Below are positions 8,318 through 16,713 of a DNA stretch of 22,568 bases, one piece after another. The notes under the pieces were generated by a model, which was not told where the DNA came from, searched no databases, and saw nothing but the letters and a program-made list of their open reading frames with translations. The position numbers and the translations under genes are program-made. The stretch covers positions 1 through 22,568 of the forward strand of contig JAMPAW010000046.1 in assembly GCA_023666975.1 (NCBI GenBank), in the 5' to 3' direction. The stretch is from Clostridium sp. (lineage in GTDB: Bacteria > Bacillota_A > Clostridia > Lachnospirales > Lachnospiraceae). Position 1 is the stretch's first letter. Each line of letters starts with the position of its first letter.

Positions 8318-10204
8318 TTATGAATTCTTATTGAGTAAAAATGCAAGGAAATCCTCCCCGGCCAGTGGCTTTGAAAAATAAAAGCCCTGAATATACTGGA
8401 TGCCAAGGTCCCGCATCGTTTCAAACTGCTGCCGTGTCTCGATTCCCTCGGATACGATATCGAGGTTCATTCCCTGAATCATGTGCATCGCGGCATCCAT
8501 GACGAATCTGGCTTTTTGGTTCTCGAAATAGGCGTTGGTCATATCCTTATCGAATTTGACAATGCTCACTGGCATATCCACGACATAATTCAGATTTGAG
8601 TGTCCTGTGCCAAAATCATCGAGTGAAAAGCGGACTCCGTAATCCATCAGCTTTTTCATGTTATCCAGCAGAATGTTTTTAGCGGTCAGGGAAGCAGATT
8701 CCGTAATCTCAAAATTAATGCATTTCGGATGGATGCCATATTGTTTCATCATGGAAATAAAATTCTTTGCCAGATTGGCATCGGCACACTGTACGACGGA
8801 TAAATTTACTTCAATGTAATGCAGTCCGTACATGGATAAATCCAGTGTGGACAGCAGCCGGCACACTTGTTCAAAGACGATCTCCCCCATGCGGATAATC
8901 ATGCCGTTTTTTTCGGCAATATCGATAAACTGTCCGGGATAGATTAAATTTCCGCCGTCGTCCCGTATACGGATCAACGCTTCTGCGCAGGTAAAACACT
9001 GCTCCTTTGTCGAATAAATCGGCTGATAGTAAACTTCAATGCGGTTGTTTTCCACGGCATGCAGGATTAACTGTTCCGTCTCTTTTTCCCGTTGCATATC
9101 GTCCACCAACGCTTCGGTAACAGTCAGGAAATAGCTTTCTGCATAATAATTTTTACTGTTTTCCCGAATATAGTGGAAAAGCGCAGAAATATCCTGTACC
9201 TTGGGAAAACGGGACACATCGGGAATAAAGATTCCATATGGGTGCAAAATGATGGAACCGCCTGTGCCCCATCCGGCATTAAACCTTACGGTCAGCAGCT
9301 TGACGATATCCTCGGCATAGGCGGTATCGTCAAATTGCAAGACCATTTCGTTTTCGGCATTTTTAAACACACGGGTTTCGGGAAGCCCTTTCAGGTATTG
9401 CGCAACCTCAATCCCAAGCCGCTCCCCTTCCGCATTCTGAAAGGCCTGCTCAAAGTACAGGCAGAATACGGAAAAAGGCCGCCTCTCGGCAAGAAGCTGT
9501 CTCGTATATTCCACAAAGGCATTTTGATTAAACAGGCCGGTACGCTTATCCAGATTCTGTTCGGGATTTTCCAGCTTTAAGTACAGTACCATAATTCCGA
9601 TGGCAAACGCATAGCCGATGACGAGAATGCTTTTGTTGACAAATTGAATCAGTGCAGCAGAAACCCAGACAGCCATCCAGATAAAGACCGCCTGCCGTCT
9701 GGACGGGTTAATGCTGTTTTTGTGTTTGGATATGGAGTATAAATTCAGCACAAGAAAACTCAGCGCAAAGCCATAGGTTGCCATTGCACTGGGACCGTAT
9801 GTATAGACATCTGTACTGCCGCTTTCATAATAAATGGAAATCGGCAGCACATAAATGAGTACCGCACCGGCTCCGGCAATCAGGATATATTTTTTGATAA
9901 ATGTCCGGTAATTGCCGCTGCGTGTATATAAATCGGCATAAATGTAGGACAGGCTGCAAAGTGCCACGCCGATCATCGTGATCAGATACGTTTTGCATAC
10001 GAAATGGACAAAATGGATATTCAGCCGGTTCATATTGACAATCGCAACAATCGATAAGATATCCATGGAAATGGCAGCTACGGTCACAAAAAAAAGCCGC
10101 AGGTATGCCCTTTCCGTATTCAGATTAACCCGGTCCTGTTTTCGGTAGAACAAAAAAAGAACCAGAAGCACTGCCATTCCGCAGCATTGTGTCTGTATAT
10201 TCAT
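8318..10204 (-). CDS. Membrane c-di-GMP phosphodiesterase: 7TM-like sensor, degenerate GGDEF, EAL
   Basis: The 628-residue protein has six to seven hydrophobic segments in residues 8-208, a GGDEF-like domain (about 218-350) and an EAL domain (about 375-625). The GGDEF active-site motif is lost (AENEM around 283-287), so no cyclase activity is expected. The EAL catalytic set is intact: Glu408 (EAL), Asn467, Glu499 and Glu502 (FEITES), Asp529/Asp530 (DDFGTG), Lys550, Glu586 (SEGIET) and Gln606. It should hydrolyse c-di-GMP at the membrane under control of an unknown input. The ORF is open up to 10375, but ATG 10204 is preferred: it follows GGAGAG by 12 bases and precedes the first membrane helix, and an extended -10 box lies between the two candidate starts. 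Confidence 0.88.
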   Translation of the reverse strand: MNIQTQCCGMAVLLVLFLFYRKQDRVNLNTERAYLRLFFVTVAAISMDILSIVAIVNMNRLNIHFVHFVCKTYLITMIGVALCSLSYIYADLYTRSGNYRTFIKKYILIAGAGAVLIYVLPISIYYESGSTDVYTYGPSAMATYGFALSFLVLNLYSISKHKNSINPSRRQAVFIWMAVWVSAALIQFVNKSILVIGYAFAIGIMVLYLKLENPEQNLDKRTGLFNQNAFVEYTRQLLAERRPFSVFCLYFEQAFQNAEGERLGIEVAQYLKGLPETRVFKNAENEMVLQFDDTAYAEDIVKLLTVRFNAGWGTGGSIILHPYGIFIPDVSRFPKVQDISALFHYIRENSKNYYAESYFLTVTEALVDDMQREKETEQLILHAVENNRIEVYYQPIYSTKEQCFTCAEALIRIRDDGGNLIYPGQFIDIAEKNGMIIRMGEIVFEQVCRLLSTLDLSMYGLHYIEVNLSVVQCADANLAKNFISMMKQYGIHPKCINFEITESASLTAKNILLDNMKKLMDYGVRFSLDDFGTGHSNLNYVVDMPVSIVKFDKDMTNAYFENQKARFVMDAAMHMIQGMNLDIVSEGIETRQQFETMRDLGIQYIQGFYFSKPLAGEDFLAFLLNKNS

Positions 10205-10246
10205 AAGGCTGTTTATCTCTCCGTTATCAGTATAATCAGTATTTTC

Positions 10247-10255
10247 ATTGTACCA
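10247..10255 (-). promoter_or_regulatory. Extended -10 promoter for the EAL gene
   Basis: On the minus strand TGGTACAAT gives a TGn extension plus TACAAT. No good -35 is present, as is common for extended -10 promoters. Transcription would start near 10240, leaving about 36 bases before the chosen ATG at 10204. Confidence 0.5.
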
Positions 10256-10375
10256 TAGTAAAGTGGAAAACACTAGTGTGTATTTGTGCAATGTCTGCTT
10301 TTTATCGCTGTCTGTTGTGCAATATAGCCATGTGTTACTCCGGGTTTGTCGGCAAAGGACATGTTCCAGGTGCAT

Positions 10376-10972
10376 TTATCGCAGGATTTGTATAGTAAAA
10401 GCGGTGGTCTGGGGAGGGATACTTGCGGTCATGAATGCAGCGTGTTCAACCCGCACACGGAGTCCCGGTACAAGCAGGGAGAACGGAATTCTTCTACCGG
10501 AAGAGTTCAAGATTACCGTTTGGGGTGACAGATTAAAACGGACGGCGGAAGCAGGGTTTAAACTACTGAGGGTTATCAGGTAATTATTGCGGGCATTGAT
10601 TTCCGTGATTCTTCCGGTTGTTGTCCGGTTCATCGACTGCCTTCGTACTATCCGTATCAGAAAGGCCTGTGCCTGAGGTGGAATACTTCTTGTCATAGCG
10701 GATGAAAAGACGGCGTCTACGGTCATTCCGCGTTCTAAGTCGTCGACGCGGATATTCCGGCCGCGCTCATCATGGATAATGGTATTTCGGTCTACGACTA
10801 AGCGGATCAGATCTTCCGGTCTGGCACATCCGATGCAGTCATTGTAGGAAATGGTGACAAGTGTTGTATTGCGGTCGCGGGTGATCTCTTCGATTCTTGC
10901 AGAAAAAACCCGGATAATATCACGGTTAGGAATGGGAAAGGGGGGAAGCTTGTAAGTCGGTTGATCGTTCAT
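10376..10972 (-). CDS. Uncharacterised protein built of two tandem repeats
   Basis: I do not recognise a named family. The 198-residue product has a short Pro-rich N-terminus (YKLPPFPIPNRD) and two copies of a unit of about 85 residues. Each unit goes from an alternating beta-like start (RIEEI / RITEI) through a segment with a ERGMTV / VPGLRV turn to a shared C-terminal signature: SAMTRSIPPQAQAFLIRI at about 90-107 and AAFMTASIPPQTTAFTIQI at about 178-196. The pattern suggests two small beta barrels or sandwiches. It is Arg-rich and lacks a signal peptide or membrane segment. The ribosome site is weak (CAGGT). Its stop TAA directly touches an ATG open in the EAL-gene frame. Confidence 0.75.
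   Translation of the reverse strand: MNDQPTYKLPPFPIPNRDIIRVFSARIEEITRDRNTTLVTISYNDCIGCARPEDLIRLVVDRNTIIHDERGRNIRVDDLERGMTVDAVFSSAMTRSIPPQAQAFLIRIVRRQSMNRTTTGRITEINARNNYLITLSSLNPASAVRFNLSPQTVILNSSGRRIPFSLLVPGLRVRVEHAAFMTASIPPQTTAFTIQILR
10382..10621 (-). repeat. Coding repeat unit 2 of the tandem-repeat protein
   Basis: Codons 118-197; shares the MT-x-SIPPQ-x-x-AF signature and overall length with unit 1. The units are clearly diverged, so the duplication is old. Confidence 0.65.
10646..10906 (-). repeat. Coding repeat unit 1 of the tandem-repeat protein
   Basis: Codons 23-109; unit 1 keeps a two-cysteine stretch (NDCIGC, 44-49) that unit 2 lacks. Confidence 0.65.
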
Positions 10973-11065
10973 AGAATTACCTGTTTAGCTGGATTTTACT
11001 ATTAAAATATGCAGGGAAAAAGTTATGGTTACCATGTATAACCGGGGAAAATAGAGAGAATGGCC

Positions 11066-11094
11066 ATTAGATACGGTCTCCGATACACATTCAA
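11066..11094 (-). promoter_or_regulatory. Candidate minus-strand promoter for the tandem-repeat protein
   Basis: Read on the minus strand, TTGAAT (11094-11089), a 17-base spacer and TCTAAT (11071-11066). The transcript would have a leader of about 85 bases. That leader region carries a dyad, ATGGT-T-ACCAT (11025-11035). Confidence 0.45.
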
Positions 11095-11137
11095 CTGCCG
11101 GTCTGTAAACAGATAATAATATTTTTGTCGGATATAC

Positions 11138-11166
11138 TTGAAATAACGGTGAAAATACGATAAAAT
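11138..11166 (+). promoter_or_regulatory. Promoter for the DHH phosphoesterase-MCP unit
   Basis: TTGAAA (11138-11143), a 17-base spacer and TAAAAT (11161-11166). It is divergent from the minus-strand promoter at 11066-11094, with 43 bases between the two -35 boxes. The expected 5' leader is about 77 bases. Confidence 0.7.
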
Positions 11167-11249
11167 ATAAAAGATTATATGCGCAAAATGTTTCAACTGC
11201 GTTATTCATCTATATGATGCATAAAATATTCCGGGAGGTAAAAAAGATT

Positions 11250-12167
11250 ATGAGATTAGTAACACGTTCTGATTTTGACGGACTTGCTTGTGGTACATTA
11301 TTAATAGAGGCTGGAATTATCGATTCCTGGACCTTCGCACATCCAAAGGATTTGCAGGATGGTCTGGTTCCGGTAGATGAGAATGATGTTCTGGCAAATG
11401 TACCGTTTGTAGAAGGATGTGGGCTTTGGTTTGACCACCATTCCAGTGAGCATGAGCGTCAGCAGTTGGAGGGTAAGTATAAGGGCGAGAGCAGAATCAC
11501 CCCATCCTGCGCCAGAATTATTTATGAATATTATGGCGGTCATGAGCGGTTTGCCCATTTTGATGAGATGATGATTGCAGTTGACAAGGTAGATTCGGGT
11601 AATCTGACGATAGATGAGGTGCAGAATCCGACAGGCTGGATTCTGGTCGGATTTTTGATGGACCCAAGAACCGGTCTGGGAAGGTGGCGCAATTTTACGA
11701 TTCCCAATTATCGTCTGATGGAGGAACTGATGCAGGCATGCAGAACGATGAGCACGGAAGAGATTTTGGAGCTGCCCGATGTGAAGGAGCGTATTGACGT
11801 ATATTTTGAGCAGGCCGAGAAGTTCAAAGAGATGGTTAAGGCGCATACCAGAGTGGAGAAAGACGTGATTATTTCTGATTTACGTGGCGTTGACCCTATT
11901 TATTCCGGAAATCGATTTATGATATACAGTATGTATCCGGAACAGAACATTTCTGCATGGATTGTCAATGGTAAAGGAGGTAAGGGATGTTCTGCGGCAG
12001 TGGGATACAGTATATTGAACCGTACCTCGACCGTGGACGTCGGAAGTCTGATGCTCAAATACGGCGGTGGCGGTCACAAGGCTGTCGGTACATGCCAGTT
12101 CACCGATGAGGATATGGAGACCGAGCTGCCCAAAATGCTGGACGAATTGGTAAACTGGGTGAAATAA
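11250..12167 (+). CDS. DHH/DHHA1 family phosphoesterase
   Basis: A 305-residue metal-dependent phosphoesterase. N-terminal DHH domain: Asp8 and Asp10 (SDFDGLACG), Asp62-His63-His64 (WFDHHSSE), Asp112/Asp115 (VDKVDSG). C-terminal DHHA1 domain with GGGGHKAVG (272-280). The family includes nanoRNases, pAp phosphatases, cyclic-dinucleotide phosphodiesterases and exopolyphosphatase-like proteins; the sequence alone does not say which. It has no membrane or PAS/GGDEF segments, so it is not a GdpP-type enzyme. ATG 11250 is chosen over the upstream in-frame ATG at 11214 because GGGAGG lies before it and the first beta strand begins at once. It is 22 bases before the chemoreceptor gene. Confidence 0.88.
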   Translation: MRLVTRSDFDGLACGTLLIEAGIIDSWTFAHPKDLQDGLVPVDENDVLANVPFVEGCGLWFDHHSSEHERQQLEGKYKGESRITPSCARIIYEYYGGHERFAHFDEMMIAVDKVDSGNLTIDEVQNPTGWILVGFLMDPRTGLGRWRNFTIPNYRLMEELMQACRTMSTEEILELPDVKERIDVYFEQAEKFKEMVKAHTRVEKDVIISDLRGVDPIYSGNRFMIYSMYPEQNISAWIVNGKGGKGCSAAVGYSILNRTSTVDVGSLMLKYGGGGHKAVGTCQFTDEDMETELPKMLDELVNWVK

Positions 12168-12189
12168 CGATATATACGGAGGATAGGGA

Positions 12190-14061
12190 ATGAAGAAAAT
12201 TTTTACAAAAAATCTTTGCATGTGCATGGTTATTGCTCTGGCGATTACGATTGTGGCAGTGGCAGTGATTCAAATGTTTGTCTGCCAGAACAATAATACG
12301 CAGAGCAGTTATGATAAACTGGCATCGGTGGAAGAGAAGTTGTCAGAAAATGACGAGCAGATTGCACAGTTGACAGAGACTTTAGGACAGAATAATCTTG
12401 CCAAAAGCCGTGCCTTTGCCGATATGATAGCCGCTGATGCAAGCATTATCGATGATAAGGCAAAGCTGGACGAAGTGAAACAGCGTTTGATGGTAAATGA
12501 GCTTCACATCATTGATGAAAAAGGAATTATTACCCACAGTACAGTTGATTCATATGTTGGGTTTGATATGAACAGCGGGGAGCAGTCGGCTGCTTTTATG
12601 GTGATTGTGGACGACCCCTCAATTGAGATTGTACAGGAGCCGCAGGAGAATGCAGCTGAGGGGATATTAATGCAGTATATCGGGGTAGTGAGAAAGGACG
12701 CTCCGGGACTGGTTCAGGTTGGTATCCGTCCGGAGGTTTTGGAGGAAATGCTTACCGGAACGCAGATTGATGTTGTTCTCAAGGAAATCGAGTTTGGCAG
12801 CACTGGCTTTGTCTATGCGGTTGACAGTGCAAGCGGTGAGATTCTCGCTCACCCGGATTCTTCTCTGATTGGTTCTGCTGCGCAGGAAGCAGGAGTTCCG
12901 GTGAAGGCGGGAAAGGGTTCAGCCAAAATAAATGGCAAGCGTGGTAAATATGTTGCGGAAGAATATGAAGGAATGGTTATCGGAACATTTTTACCGACAT
13001 CGGAATATTATAGTGAACAGGTTAGTCAGACCCTGGTTGTATCCATTAGCATGTTCATTATTTTTGCGATTCTGCTCTTTATCATTAATCAGATGATGGA
13101 TGTGAAAATCGTCAAGGGGCTGCACAACATTACAGATTCCGTTGGCAAGATATCGGAAGGGGATTTTGATATCATTGTCGATGAACATGGAACACCTGAG
13201 TTTTCTCTTCTGAGCAACAGTGTGAATAAAATGGTAGAGGCAATCTGCCAGAATATGCAGGAAAACGAAAATCTGCTCGTTAAGCAGAAAGAGGATATGG
13301 AGAATAATCTGGATTTGATCGATAATATCAAACAGGTTTGTGCAAATCTAAACAGTGTTTCCCAGGAAACGCTGTCCACGGCGGATGCGATTCAGAATGG
13401 TACGGAAGAGCAGAAGCAGGCAGTTCGGAATTTAGAGGAGATTATGAGCAGTCTGGCAGGCGAGTTAAATGTCAGTGCCGATGTCTCTGTCAGCGCAGCC
13501 GCAGCTGCCGAAAATGCAGCACAGAAGATGGAGAGTACCGGAATGCAGATGAAAACGCTGGAGGATTCTATTCAGAAAATCAGCGATATGTCAGTGGAGA
13601 TTGAGAAGATTATCGGTGAGATTGATTCCATTGCCCAGCAGACGAATATGCTGTCACTGAACGCTTCCATTGAGGCGGCCAGAGCAGGAGAAACAGGTAA
13701 AGGATTTGCCGTGGTTGCCACACAGGTCGGTGATTTGGCTGCCAGAAGCGCAGATGCGGCAAGGCAGACGAGTATGCTGATTACCAATACCATTAATGCT
13801 GTGGAAGAAGGGCAGATGATTACCAAGAAGACGACAGAGGAATTTGCTGCCGTAGTCAAGGAGATCGAAGAGGCAAGCCGAAGCGTGAAAGAAATTACCA
13901 ATATGGTAAGGCAGAATGTCGATACGGTTTCTCATGCGGTAGAGGGTCTTGGCGTGATTTCCGATGTGGTGGAGAAAAACGTTGAGATTTCCCAAAGCAG
14001 TAAACACGTTTCCACCAATATGGCTGATGAGGCAGGCAAGCTGTTGGAGTTGGTAGATTAG
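12190..14061 (+). CDS. Methyl-accepting chemotaxis protein with extracellular sensor
   Basis: A 623-residue receptor: short cytoplasmic start, TM1 (about 10-32), a periplasmic-side sensor of about 245 residues with Cache-like features ([17 protein letters not shown] at about 207-222), TM2 (about 280-303), HAMP (about 305-357), and a long coiled-coil signalling domain. The kinase-control tip is [20 protein letters not shown] with [10 protein letters not shown] following (481-510). It should bind an external ligand and modulate CheA. No NWETF-type CheR-docking pentapeptide is seen at the C-terminus. GGAGG lies upstream of the ATG; it shares a transcript with the DHH gene. The ligand is unknown. 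Confidence 0.95.
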   Translation: MKKIFTKNLCMCMVIALAITIVAVAVIQMFVCQNNNTQSSYDKLASVEEKLSENDEQIAQLTETLGQNNLAKSRAFADMIAADASIIDDKAKLDEVKQRLMVNELHIIDEKGIITHSTVDSYVGFDMNSGEQSAAFMVIVDDPSIEIVQEPQENAAEGILMQYIGVVRKDAPGLVQVGIRPEVLEEMLTGTQIDVVLKEIEFGSTGFVYAVDSASGEILAHPDSSLIGSAAQEAGVPVKAGKGSAKINGKRGKYVAEEYEGMVIGTFLPTSEYYSEQVSQTLVVSISMFIIFAILLFIINQMMDVKIVKGLHNITDSVGKISEGDFDIIVDEHGTPEFSLLSNSVNKMVEAICQNMQENENLLVKQKEDMENNLDLIDNIKQVCANLNSVSQETLSTADAIQNGTEEQKQAVRNLEEIMSSLAGELNVSADVSVSAAAAAENAAQKMESTGMQMKTLEDSIQKISDMSVEIEKIIGEIDSIAQQTNMLSLNASIEAARAGETGKGFAVVATQVGDLAARSADAARQTSMLITNTINAVEEGQMITKKTTEEFAAVVKEIEEASRSVKEITNMVRQNVDTVSHAVEGLGVISDVVEKNVEISQSSKHVSTNMADEAGKLLELVD

Positions 14062-14080
14062 CATAAGGAGGCTGTCTCGG

Positions 14081-14113
14081 TTGAAGTTGTTGCCGAAAGG
14101 GTATATCGCTTAA
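14081..14113 (+). CDS. Possible 10-codon ORF after the MCP gene
   Basis: A textbook AAGGAGG (14065-14071) begins four bases after the MCP stop and is followed, nine bases later, by TTG AAG TTG TTG CCG AAA GGG TAT ATC GCT TAA, which would encode ten residues. It may be a real micropeptide, or the leftover start of a lost gene; nothing else uses this ribosome site. Low confidence. Confidence 0.2.
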   Translation: MKLLPKGYIA

Positions 14114-14152
14114 AGGAAATTGAATAGTACAATGATTGCGATTATGGCAGAT

Positions 14153-14210
14153 AAGGCATTAACTGTACATGGATATTCCAAAATCTTCAAGTACGTTAAT
14201 GCCTTTTATT
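14153..14210 (+). terminator. Rho-independent terminator after the MCP gene
   Basis: AAGGCATTAAC (14153-14163) pairs perfectly with GTTAATGCCTT (14195-14205), with four more pairs (GTAC 14165-14168 with GTAC 14191-14194) past a one-base bulge. The T-tail TTTTATT runs into the -35 box of the next promoter. Confidence 0.85.
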
Positions 14211-14237
14211 GATTCATCTGTTTTTATTTGCTATACT
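14209..14237 (+). promoter_or_regulatory. Promoter for the HAD phosphatase-ppa unit
   Basis: TTGATT (14209-14214), 17 bases, TATACT (14232-14237). The -35 begins inside the T-tail of the preceding terminator. Confidence 0.7.
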
Positions 14238-14285
14238 TTAAGGCAGGACAACAAAGGCAGGGTATGGTCTGCACAGGAGGAGATA

Positions 14286-15116
14286 ATGGATACAAGGTAT
14301 ATATTTCTCGATATCGATGGTACACTTGTGGGAAGAGATGCGGTAATCCCGGAAAGTGCAAGGGAAGCGATATATCGGGCAAGAAAAAATGGGCATAAGG
14401 TTTTTATCTGTTCGGGACGTGCCAGATGTGAAATGCATGAAGATATTTTAAGCGTTCCGGTAGACGGCATTGTTGGCTCGGCAGGTGCATATGTGGAGCT
14501 GGACGGCAAAATGATTTATCATCGGCCGATGACGGAGATGATGAATGCAAAACTACTGGAGTATTTTGGAACCAAAAAAATGGCGGTTTTTCTGGAAACG
14601 AATGAAGAACTGCTGGTAAATGATATCGGGCTTGACGCCATACGCAGATATATAGAACATTGTGAGGCTGATCACGAGCCTTATGACAAGGCCTTTTTCG
14701 ATCTGGCAAAGCCGCTGTCACAGATAGAGGAGCCGCAGAAATTAGCGGTAAACAAGCTGTTATATGTGACATGGGAGTATAATCCTGAAGAGATTAAGCG
14801 GGATTTACAAGCTGAATTTACCGTGGTGGACAGTGCGATTGCACTGCCGGGAAACAGTGGAGAAGTGTCGGAGCTGAATATGCACAAAGGCAACGGTATT
14901 GATATTATTGTCAGACATTTTGGCGCGGATTTAAAGGATACCATTGGCATAGGAGATGGGGAAAACGATTTGGAAATGCTGCATACTGCGGGAATTGCTA
15001 TTGCTATGGGCAATGCCAATCCTATACTCAAGGACATTGCGGATTTTGTGACTACTGATGTAGACAAGGACGGTATCAAAAATGCGTTTATCCGCTGTGG
15101 GTTGATTGAAGCGTAA
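14286..15116 (+). CDS. Cof-type HAD-IIB family phosphatase
   Basis: A 276-residue HAD hydrolase. Motif I is FLDIDGTL with nucleophile Asp9 and acid/base Asp11; motif II is FICSGR; motif III/IV is NKLLY plus GDGENDLEML, the order and spacing of subfamily IIB (Cof type) with a cap domain inserted after motif II (about residues 80-185). Such enzymes dephosphorylate sugar phosphates, phosphorylated cofactors or nucleotides; specificity cannot be read from sequence. The ORF is open upstream to 14169, but that would cover the promoter; ATG 14286 has AGGAGG ahead and begins next to motif I. It is followed after 45 bases by ppa. Confidence 0.92.
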   Translation: MDTRYIFLDIDGTLVGRDAVIPESAREAIYRARKNGHKVFICSGRARCEMHEDILSVPVDGIVGSAGAYVELDGKMIYHRPMTEMMNAKLLEYFGTKKMAVFLETNEELLVNDIGLDAIRRYIEHCEADHEPYDKAFFDLAKPLSQIEEPQKLAVNKLLYVTWEYNPEEIKRDLQAEFTVVDSAIALPGNSGEVSELNMHKGNGIDIIVRHFGADLKDTIGIGDGENDLEMLHTAGIAIAMGNANPILKDIADFVTTDVDKDGIKNAFIRCGLIEA

Positions 15117-15161
15117 AATAAGGAATTGCCTAATCTAATATAATAGAAGGGAGAATAGATG

Positions 15162-15695
15162 ATGAACATATGGCATGATATTGATGAGGAGCGGATTTTT
15201 CCGACAGATTTTATTGCTGTTATTGAAATCAGCAAGGGCAGTAAGAAAAAATATGAATTGGATAAGAAAACGGGAATGTTGATTTTGGACCGTATTTTGT
15301 ACACGTCTACGCATTACCCGGCAAACTACGGTTTTATTCCGAGGACTTACGGAGATGACAAGGACCCGTTAGATGTGCTGGTGCTTTGCTCTGAGGATAT
15401 TGAGCCGCTGACGCTGGTGCGCTGTTATCCAATCGGTGTGATGAAAATGCTGGATAACGGAATGGGTGATGAAAAAATTATTGCCATTCCTTATAGTGAC
15501 CCTACATATAATTGTTACACAGATGTCAGTGAGCTTCCGCAGCATATCTTTGAGGAGATTAAGCATTTCTTCAGTGTGTACAAAGCATTGGAGGATAAAG
15601 ATACGGTTGTCGATGAGTTTGATGATGCAAAAGAGGCCGTGCACATTATTGAAAAGTGCATTGCCAATTATAAGGATAAATTTGTAAATGTTTAA
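15162..15695 (+). CDS. ppa: Family I inorganic pyrophosphatase
   Basis: A soluble Mg-dependent enzyme of 177 residues that splits pyrophosphate to two phosphates, pulling biosynthetic reactions forward. Motifs: KGSKKKYELDK (substrate Lys), DRILYTSTHYPANYGFIPRTYGDD in part, and the metal-binding DKDPLDVLVL. The signature's usual small second residue (D-[SGDN]-D-P) is Lys here. Two tandem ATGs occur at 15159 and 15162; the second is better spaced from GAAGGGAG and begins MNIWHDI, typical of clostridial homologues. A TATAAT-like string just upstream is too close to the start to be its promoter, so it likely shares the HAD transcript. Confidence 0.95.
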   Translation: MNIWHDIDEERIFPTDFIAVIEISKGSKKKYELDKKTGMLILDRILYTSTHYPANYGFIPRTYGDDKDPLDVLVLCSEDIEPLTLVRCYPIGVMKMLDNGMGDEKIIAIPYSDPTYNCYTDVSELPQHIFEEIKHFFSVYKALEDKDTVVDEFDDAKEAVHIIEKCIANYKDKFVNV

Positions 15696-15775
15696 TGGGT
15701 ATTTTATGTTGAACTCAGGTGAACCGGTATGAACAGATGAAGTGAGTAGTTGCCGATATTAGGGGGGATTGTATT

Positions 15776-16642
15776 ATGTTATTATTAAAAGAGATGAAGC
15801 AGGTACAGGGACTAACCGAACGGGAACAGGATATTTGTAACTATATTTTGGAACATCCGGAGGAGGTGGAACAGTTATCCTCCAGAGAGCTGGGGCATAA
15901 GACATTGACCAGTGCTGCCTCCGTGACCAGGTTTTGCCGGAAGATAGGGTGTAAAGGCTATCCGGATTTCAAGCTGCAGTTTGTCAGCGAGTTAAAGCTC
16001 TGGGAAGCGGAGGAAGAAGAAAAGGAGAAGATACGGATTGAAGAAAGAGAGAGCGTAGTGTCTCTGGTGAAAAAAATCAGCGAACTGGAACGGAAGGCCG
16101 TGCAGGAGACCAAAAAGGCATTGTCGTTAGAGCAGATGCTTAGAATTGGCAAGATGATTCATCAGGCGGAATGTGTGGATTTCTATGTCTATGATTTAAA
16201 CGTACATTTGGCCCAATACGGATGCAGCCAGTTTTTGCATGCAGGGAAAATGGCATACACCCATATAGCCACCAATGTGCAGCATTTACACGCCTTAATC
16301 CCCAAAGAGAACCATGTGGCGATTGTCATCAGCCATACCGGAGAAAATGCCAGATTAGGGGAGATTATCCGAACGTTGAAAAAGAAAAAGACCAAGGTAA
16401 TTGTTATTTCTTCTTATCGGCAGCGCACATTATCCAGCATGGGTGACGAATTTATCTATGCGGCGGGGACAGAGGTGCTCGATGAATTTTGGACGGCGAT
16501 GTTTTTTTCGGCCGTGAAATATCTGTTGGACGTCATGTACGGTATGGAATTTAGCGCAAATTATGAGCAGAATATGAAACTGAACGGGGAATACGAAAAA
16601 AGCGGAGGAGAGATGCTTTGGGCGTTAAGTGATGGGATATAA
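15776..16642 (+). CDS. MurR/RpiR family transcriptional regulator
   Basis: A 288-residue regulator with an N-terminal helix-turn-helix of the RpiR type (about 1-77; LTEREQDICNYILEHPEE, then SAASVTRFCRKIGCKGYPDFK) and a C-terminal SIS sugar-phosphate-binding domain (about 120-255; VISHTGENAR at 184-193). Members sense phosphosugars and control sugar genes. Directly downstream are a beta-glucoside PTS transporter and its hydrolase, so it probably controls them, and a perfect palindrome lies between. AGGGGGGAT precedes the ATG by about eight bases. A very Glu/Lys-rich linker (77-110) joins the domains. Ligand likely a phosphorylated beta-glucoside or glucose-6-phosphate; this is inference. Confidence 0.93.
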   Translation: MLLLKEMKQVQGLTEREQDICNYILEHPEEVEQLSSRELGHKTLTSAASVTRFCRKIGCKGYPDFKLQFVSELKLWEAEEEEKEKIRIEERESVVSLVKKISELERKAVQETKKALSLEQMLRIGKMIHQAECVDFYVYDLNVHLAQYGCSQFLHAGKMAYTHIATNVQHLHALIPKENHVAIVISHTGENARLGEIIRTLKKKKTKVIVISSYRQRTLSSMGDEFIYAAGTEVLDEFWTAMFFSAVKYLLDVMYGMEFSANYEQNMKLNGEYEKSGGEMLWALSDGI

Positions 16643-16668
16643 TGGAATAGGAACAGCAATATTAAGGA

Positions 16669-16713
16669 CAAGGGGCAGCTCTGCCGGCGGATAACCGGCG
16701 GGGCTGTCCCTTG
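16669..16713 (+). terminator. Very stable hairpin after the RpiR gene
   Basis: A 19-bp stem (16669-16687 with 16695-16713, three G.U wobbles) with a 7-base loop. There is no T-run directly after, so it may terminate poorly or protect the RpiR mRNA 3' end. Its last three bases overlap the palindrome at 16711-16727. Confidence 0.6.

Noticed and set aside
9092..9580. 162-residue plus-strand ORF opposite the EAL gene
   Set aside because: It is antisense to the conserved GGDEF/EAL coding frame, with no ribosome site or domain signature.
10205..10375. N-terminal extension of the EAL protein from ATG 10375
   Set aside because: No ribosome site at that ATG, the extension is of low-quality composition, and an extended -10 promoter lies within it.
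8318..10375. EAL and tandem-repeat genes as a translationally coupled pair through TAA-ATG
   Set aside because: The touching ATG has no ribosome site and the EAL gene appears to have its own promoter and a better start 171 bases on.
15139..15144. TATAAT just before ppa
   Set aside because: A start from it would fall inside the ppa ribosome binding site, and no -35 box is present.
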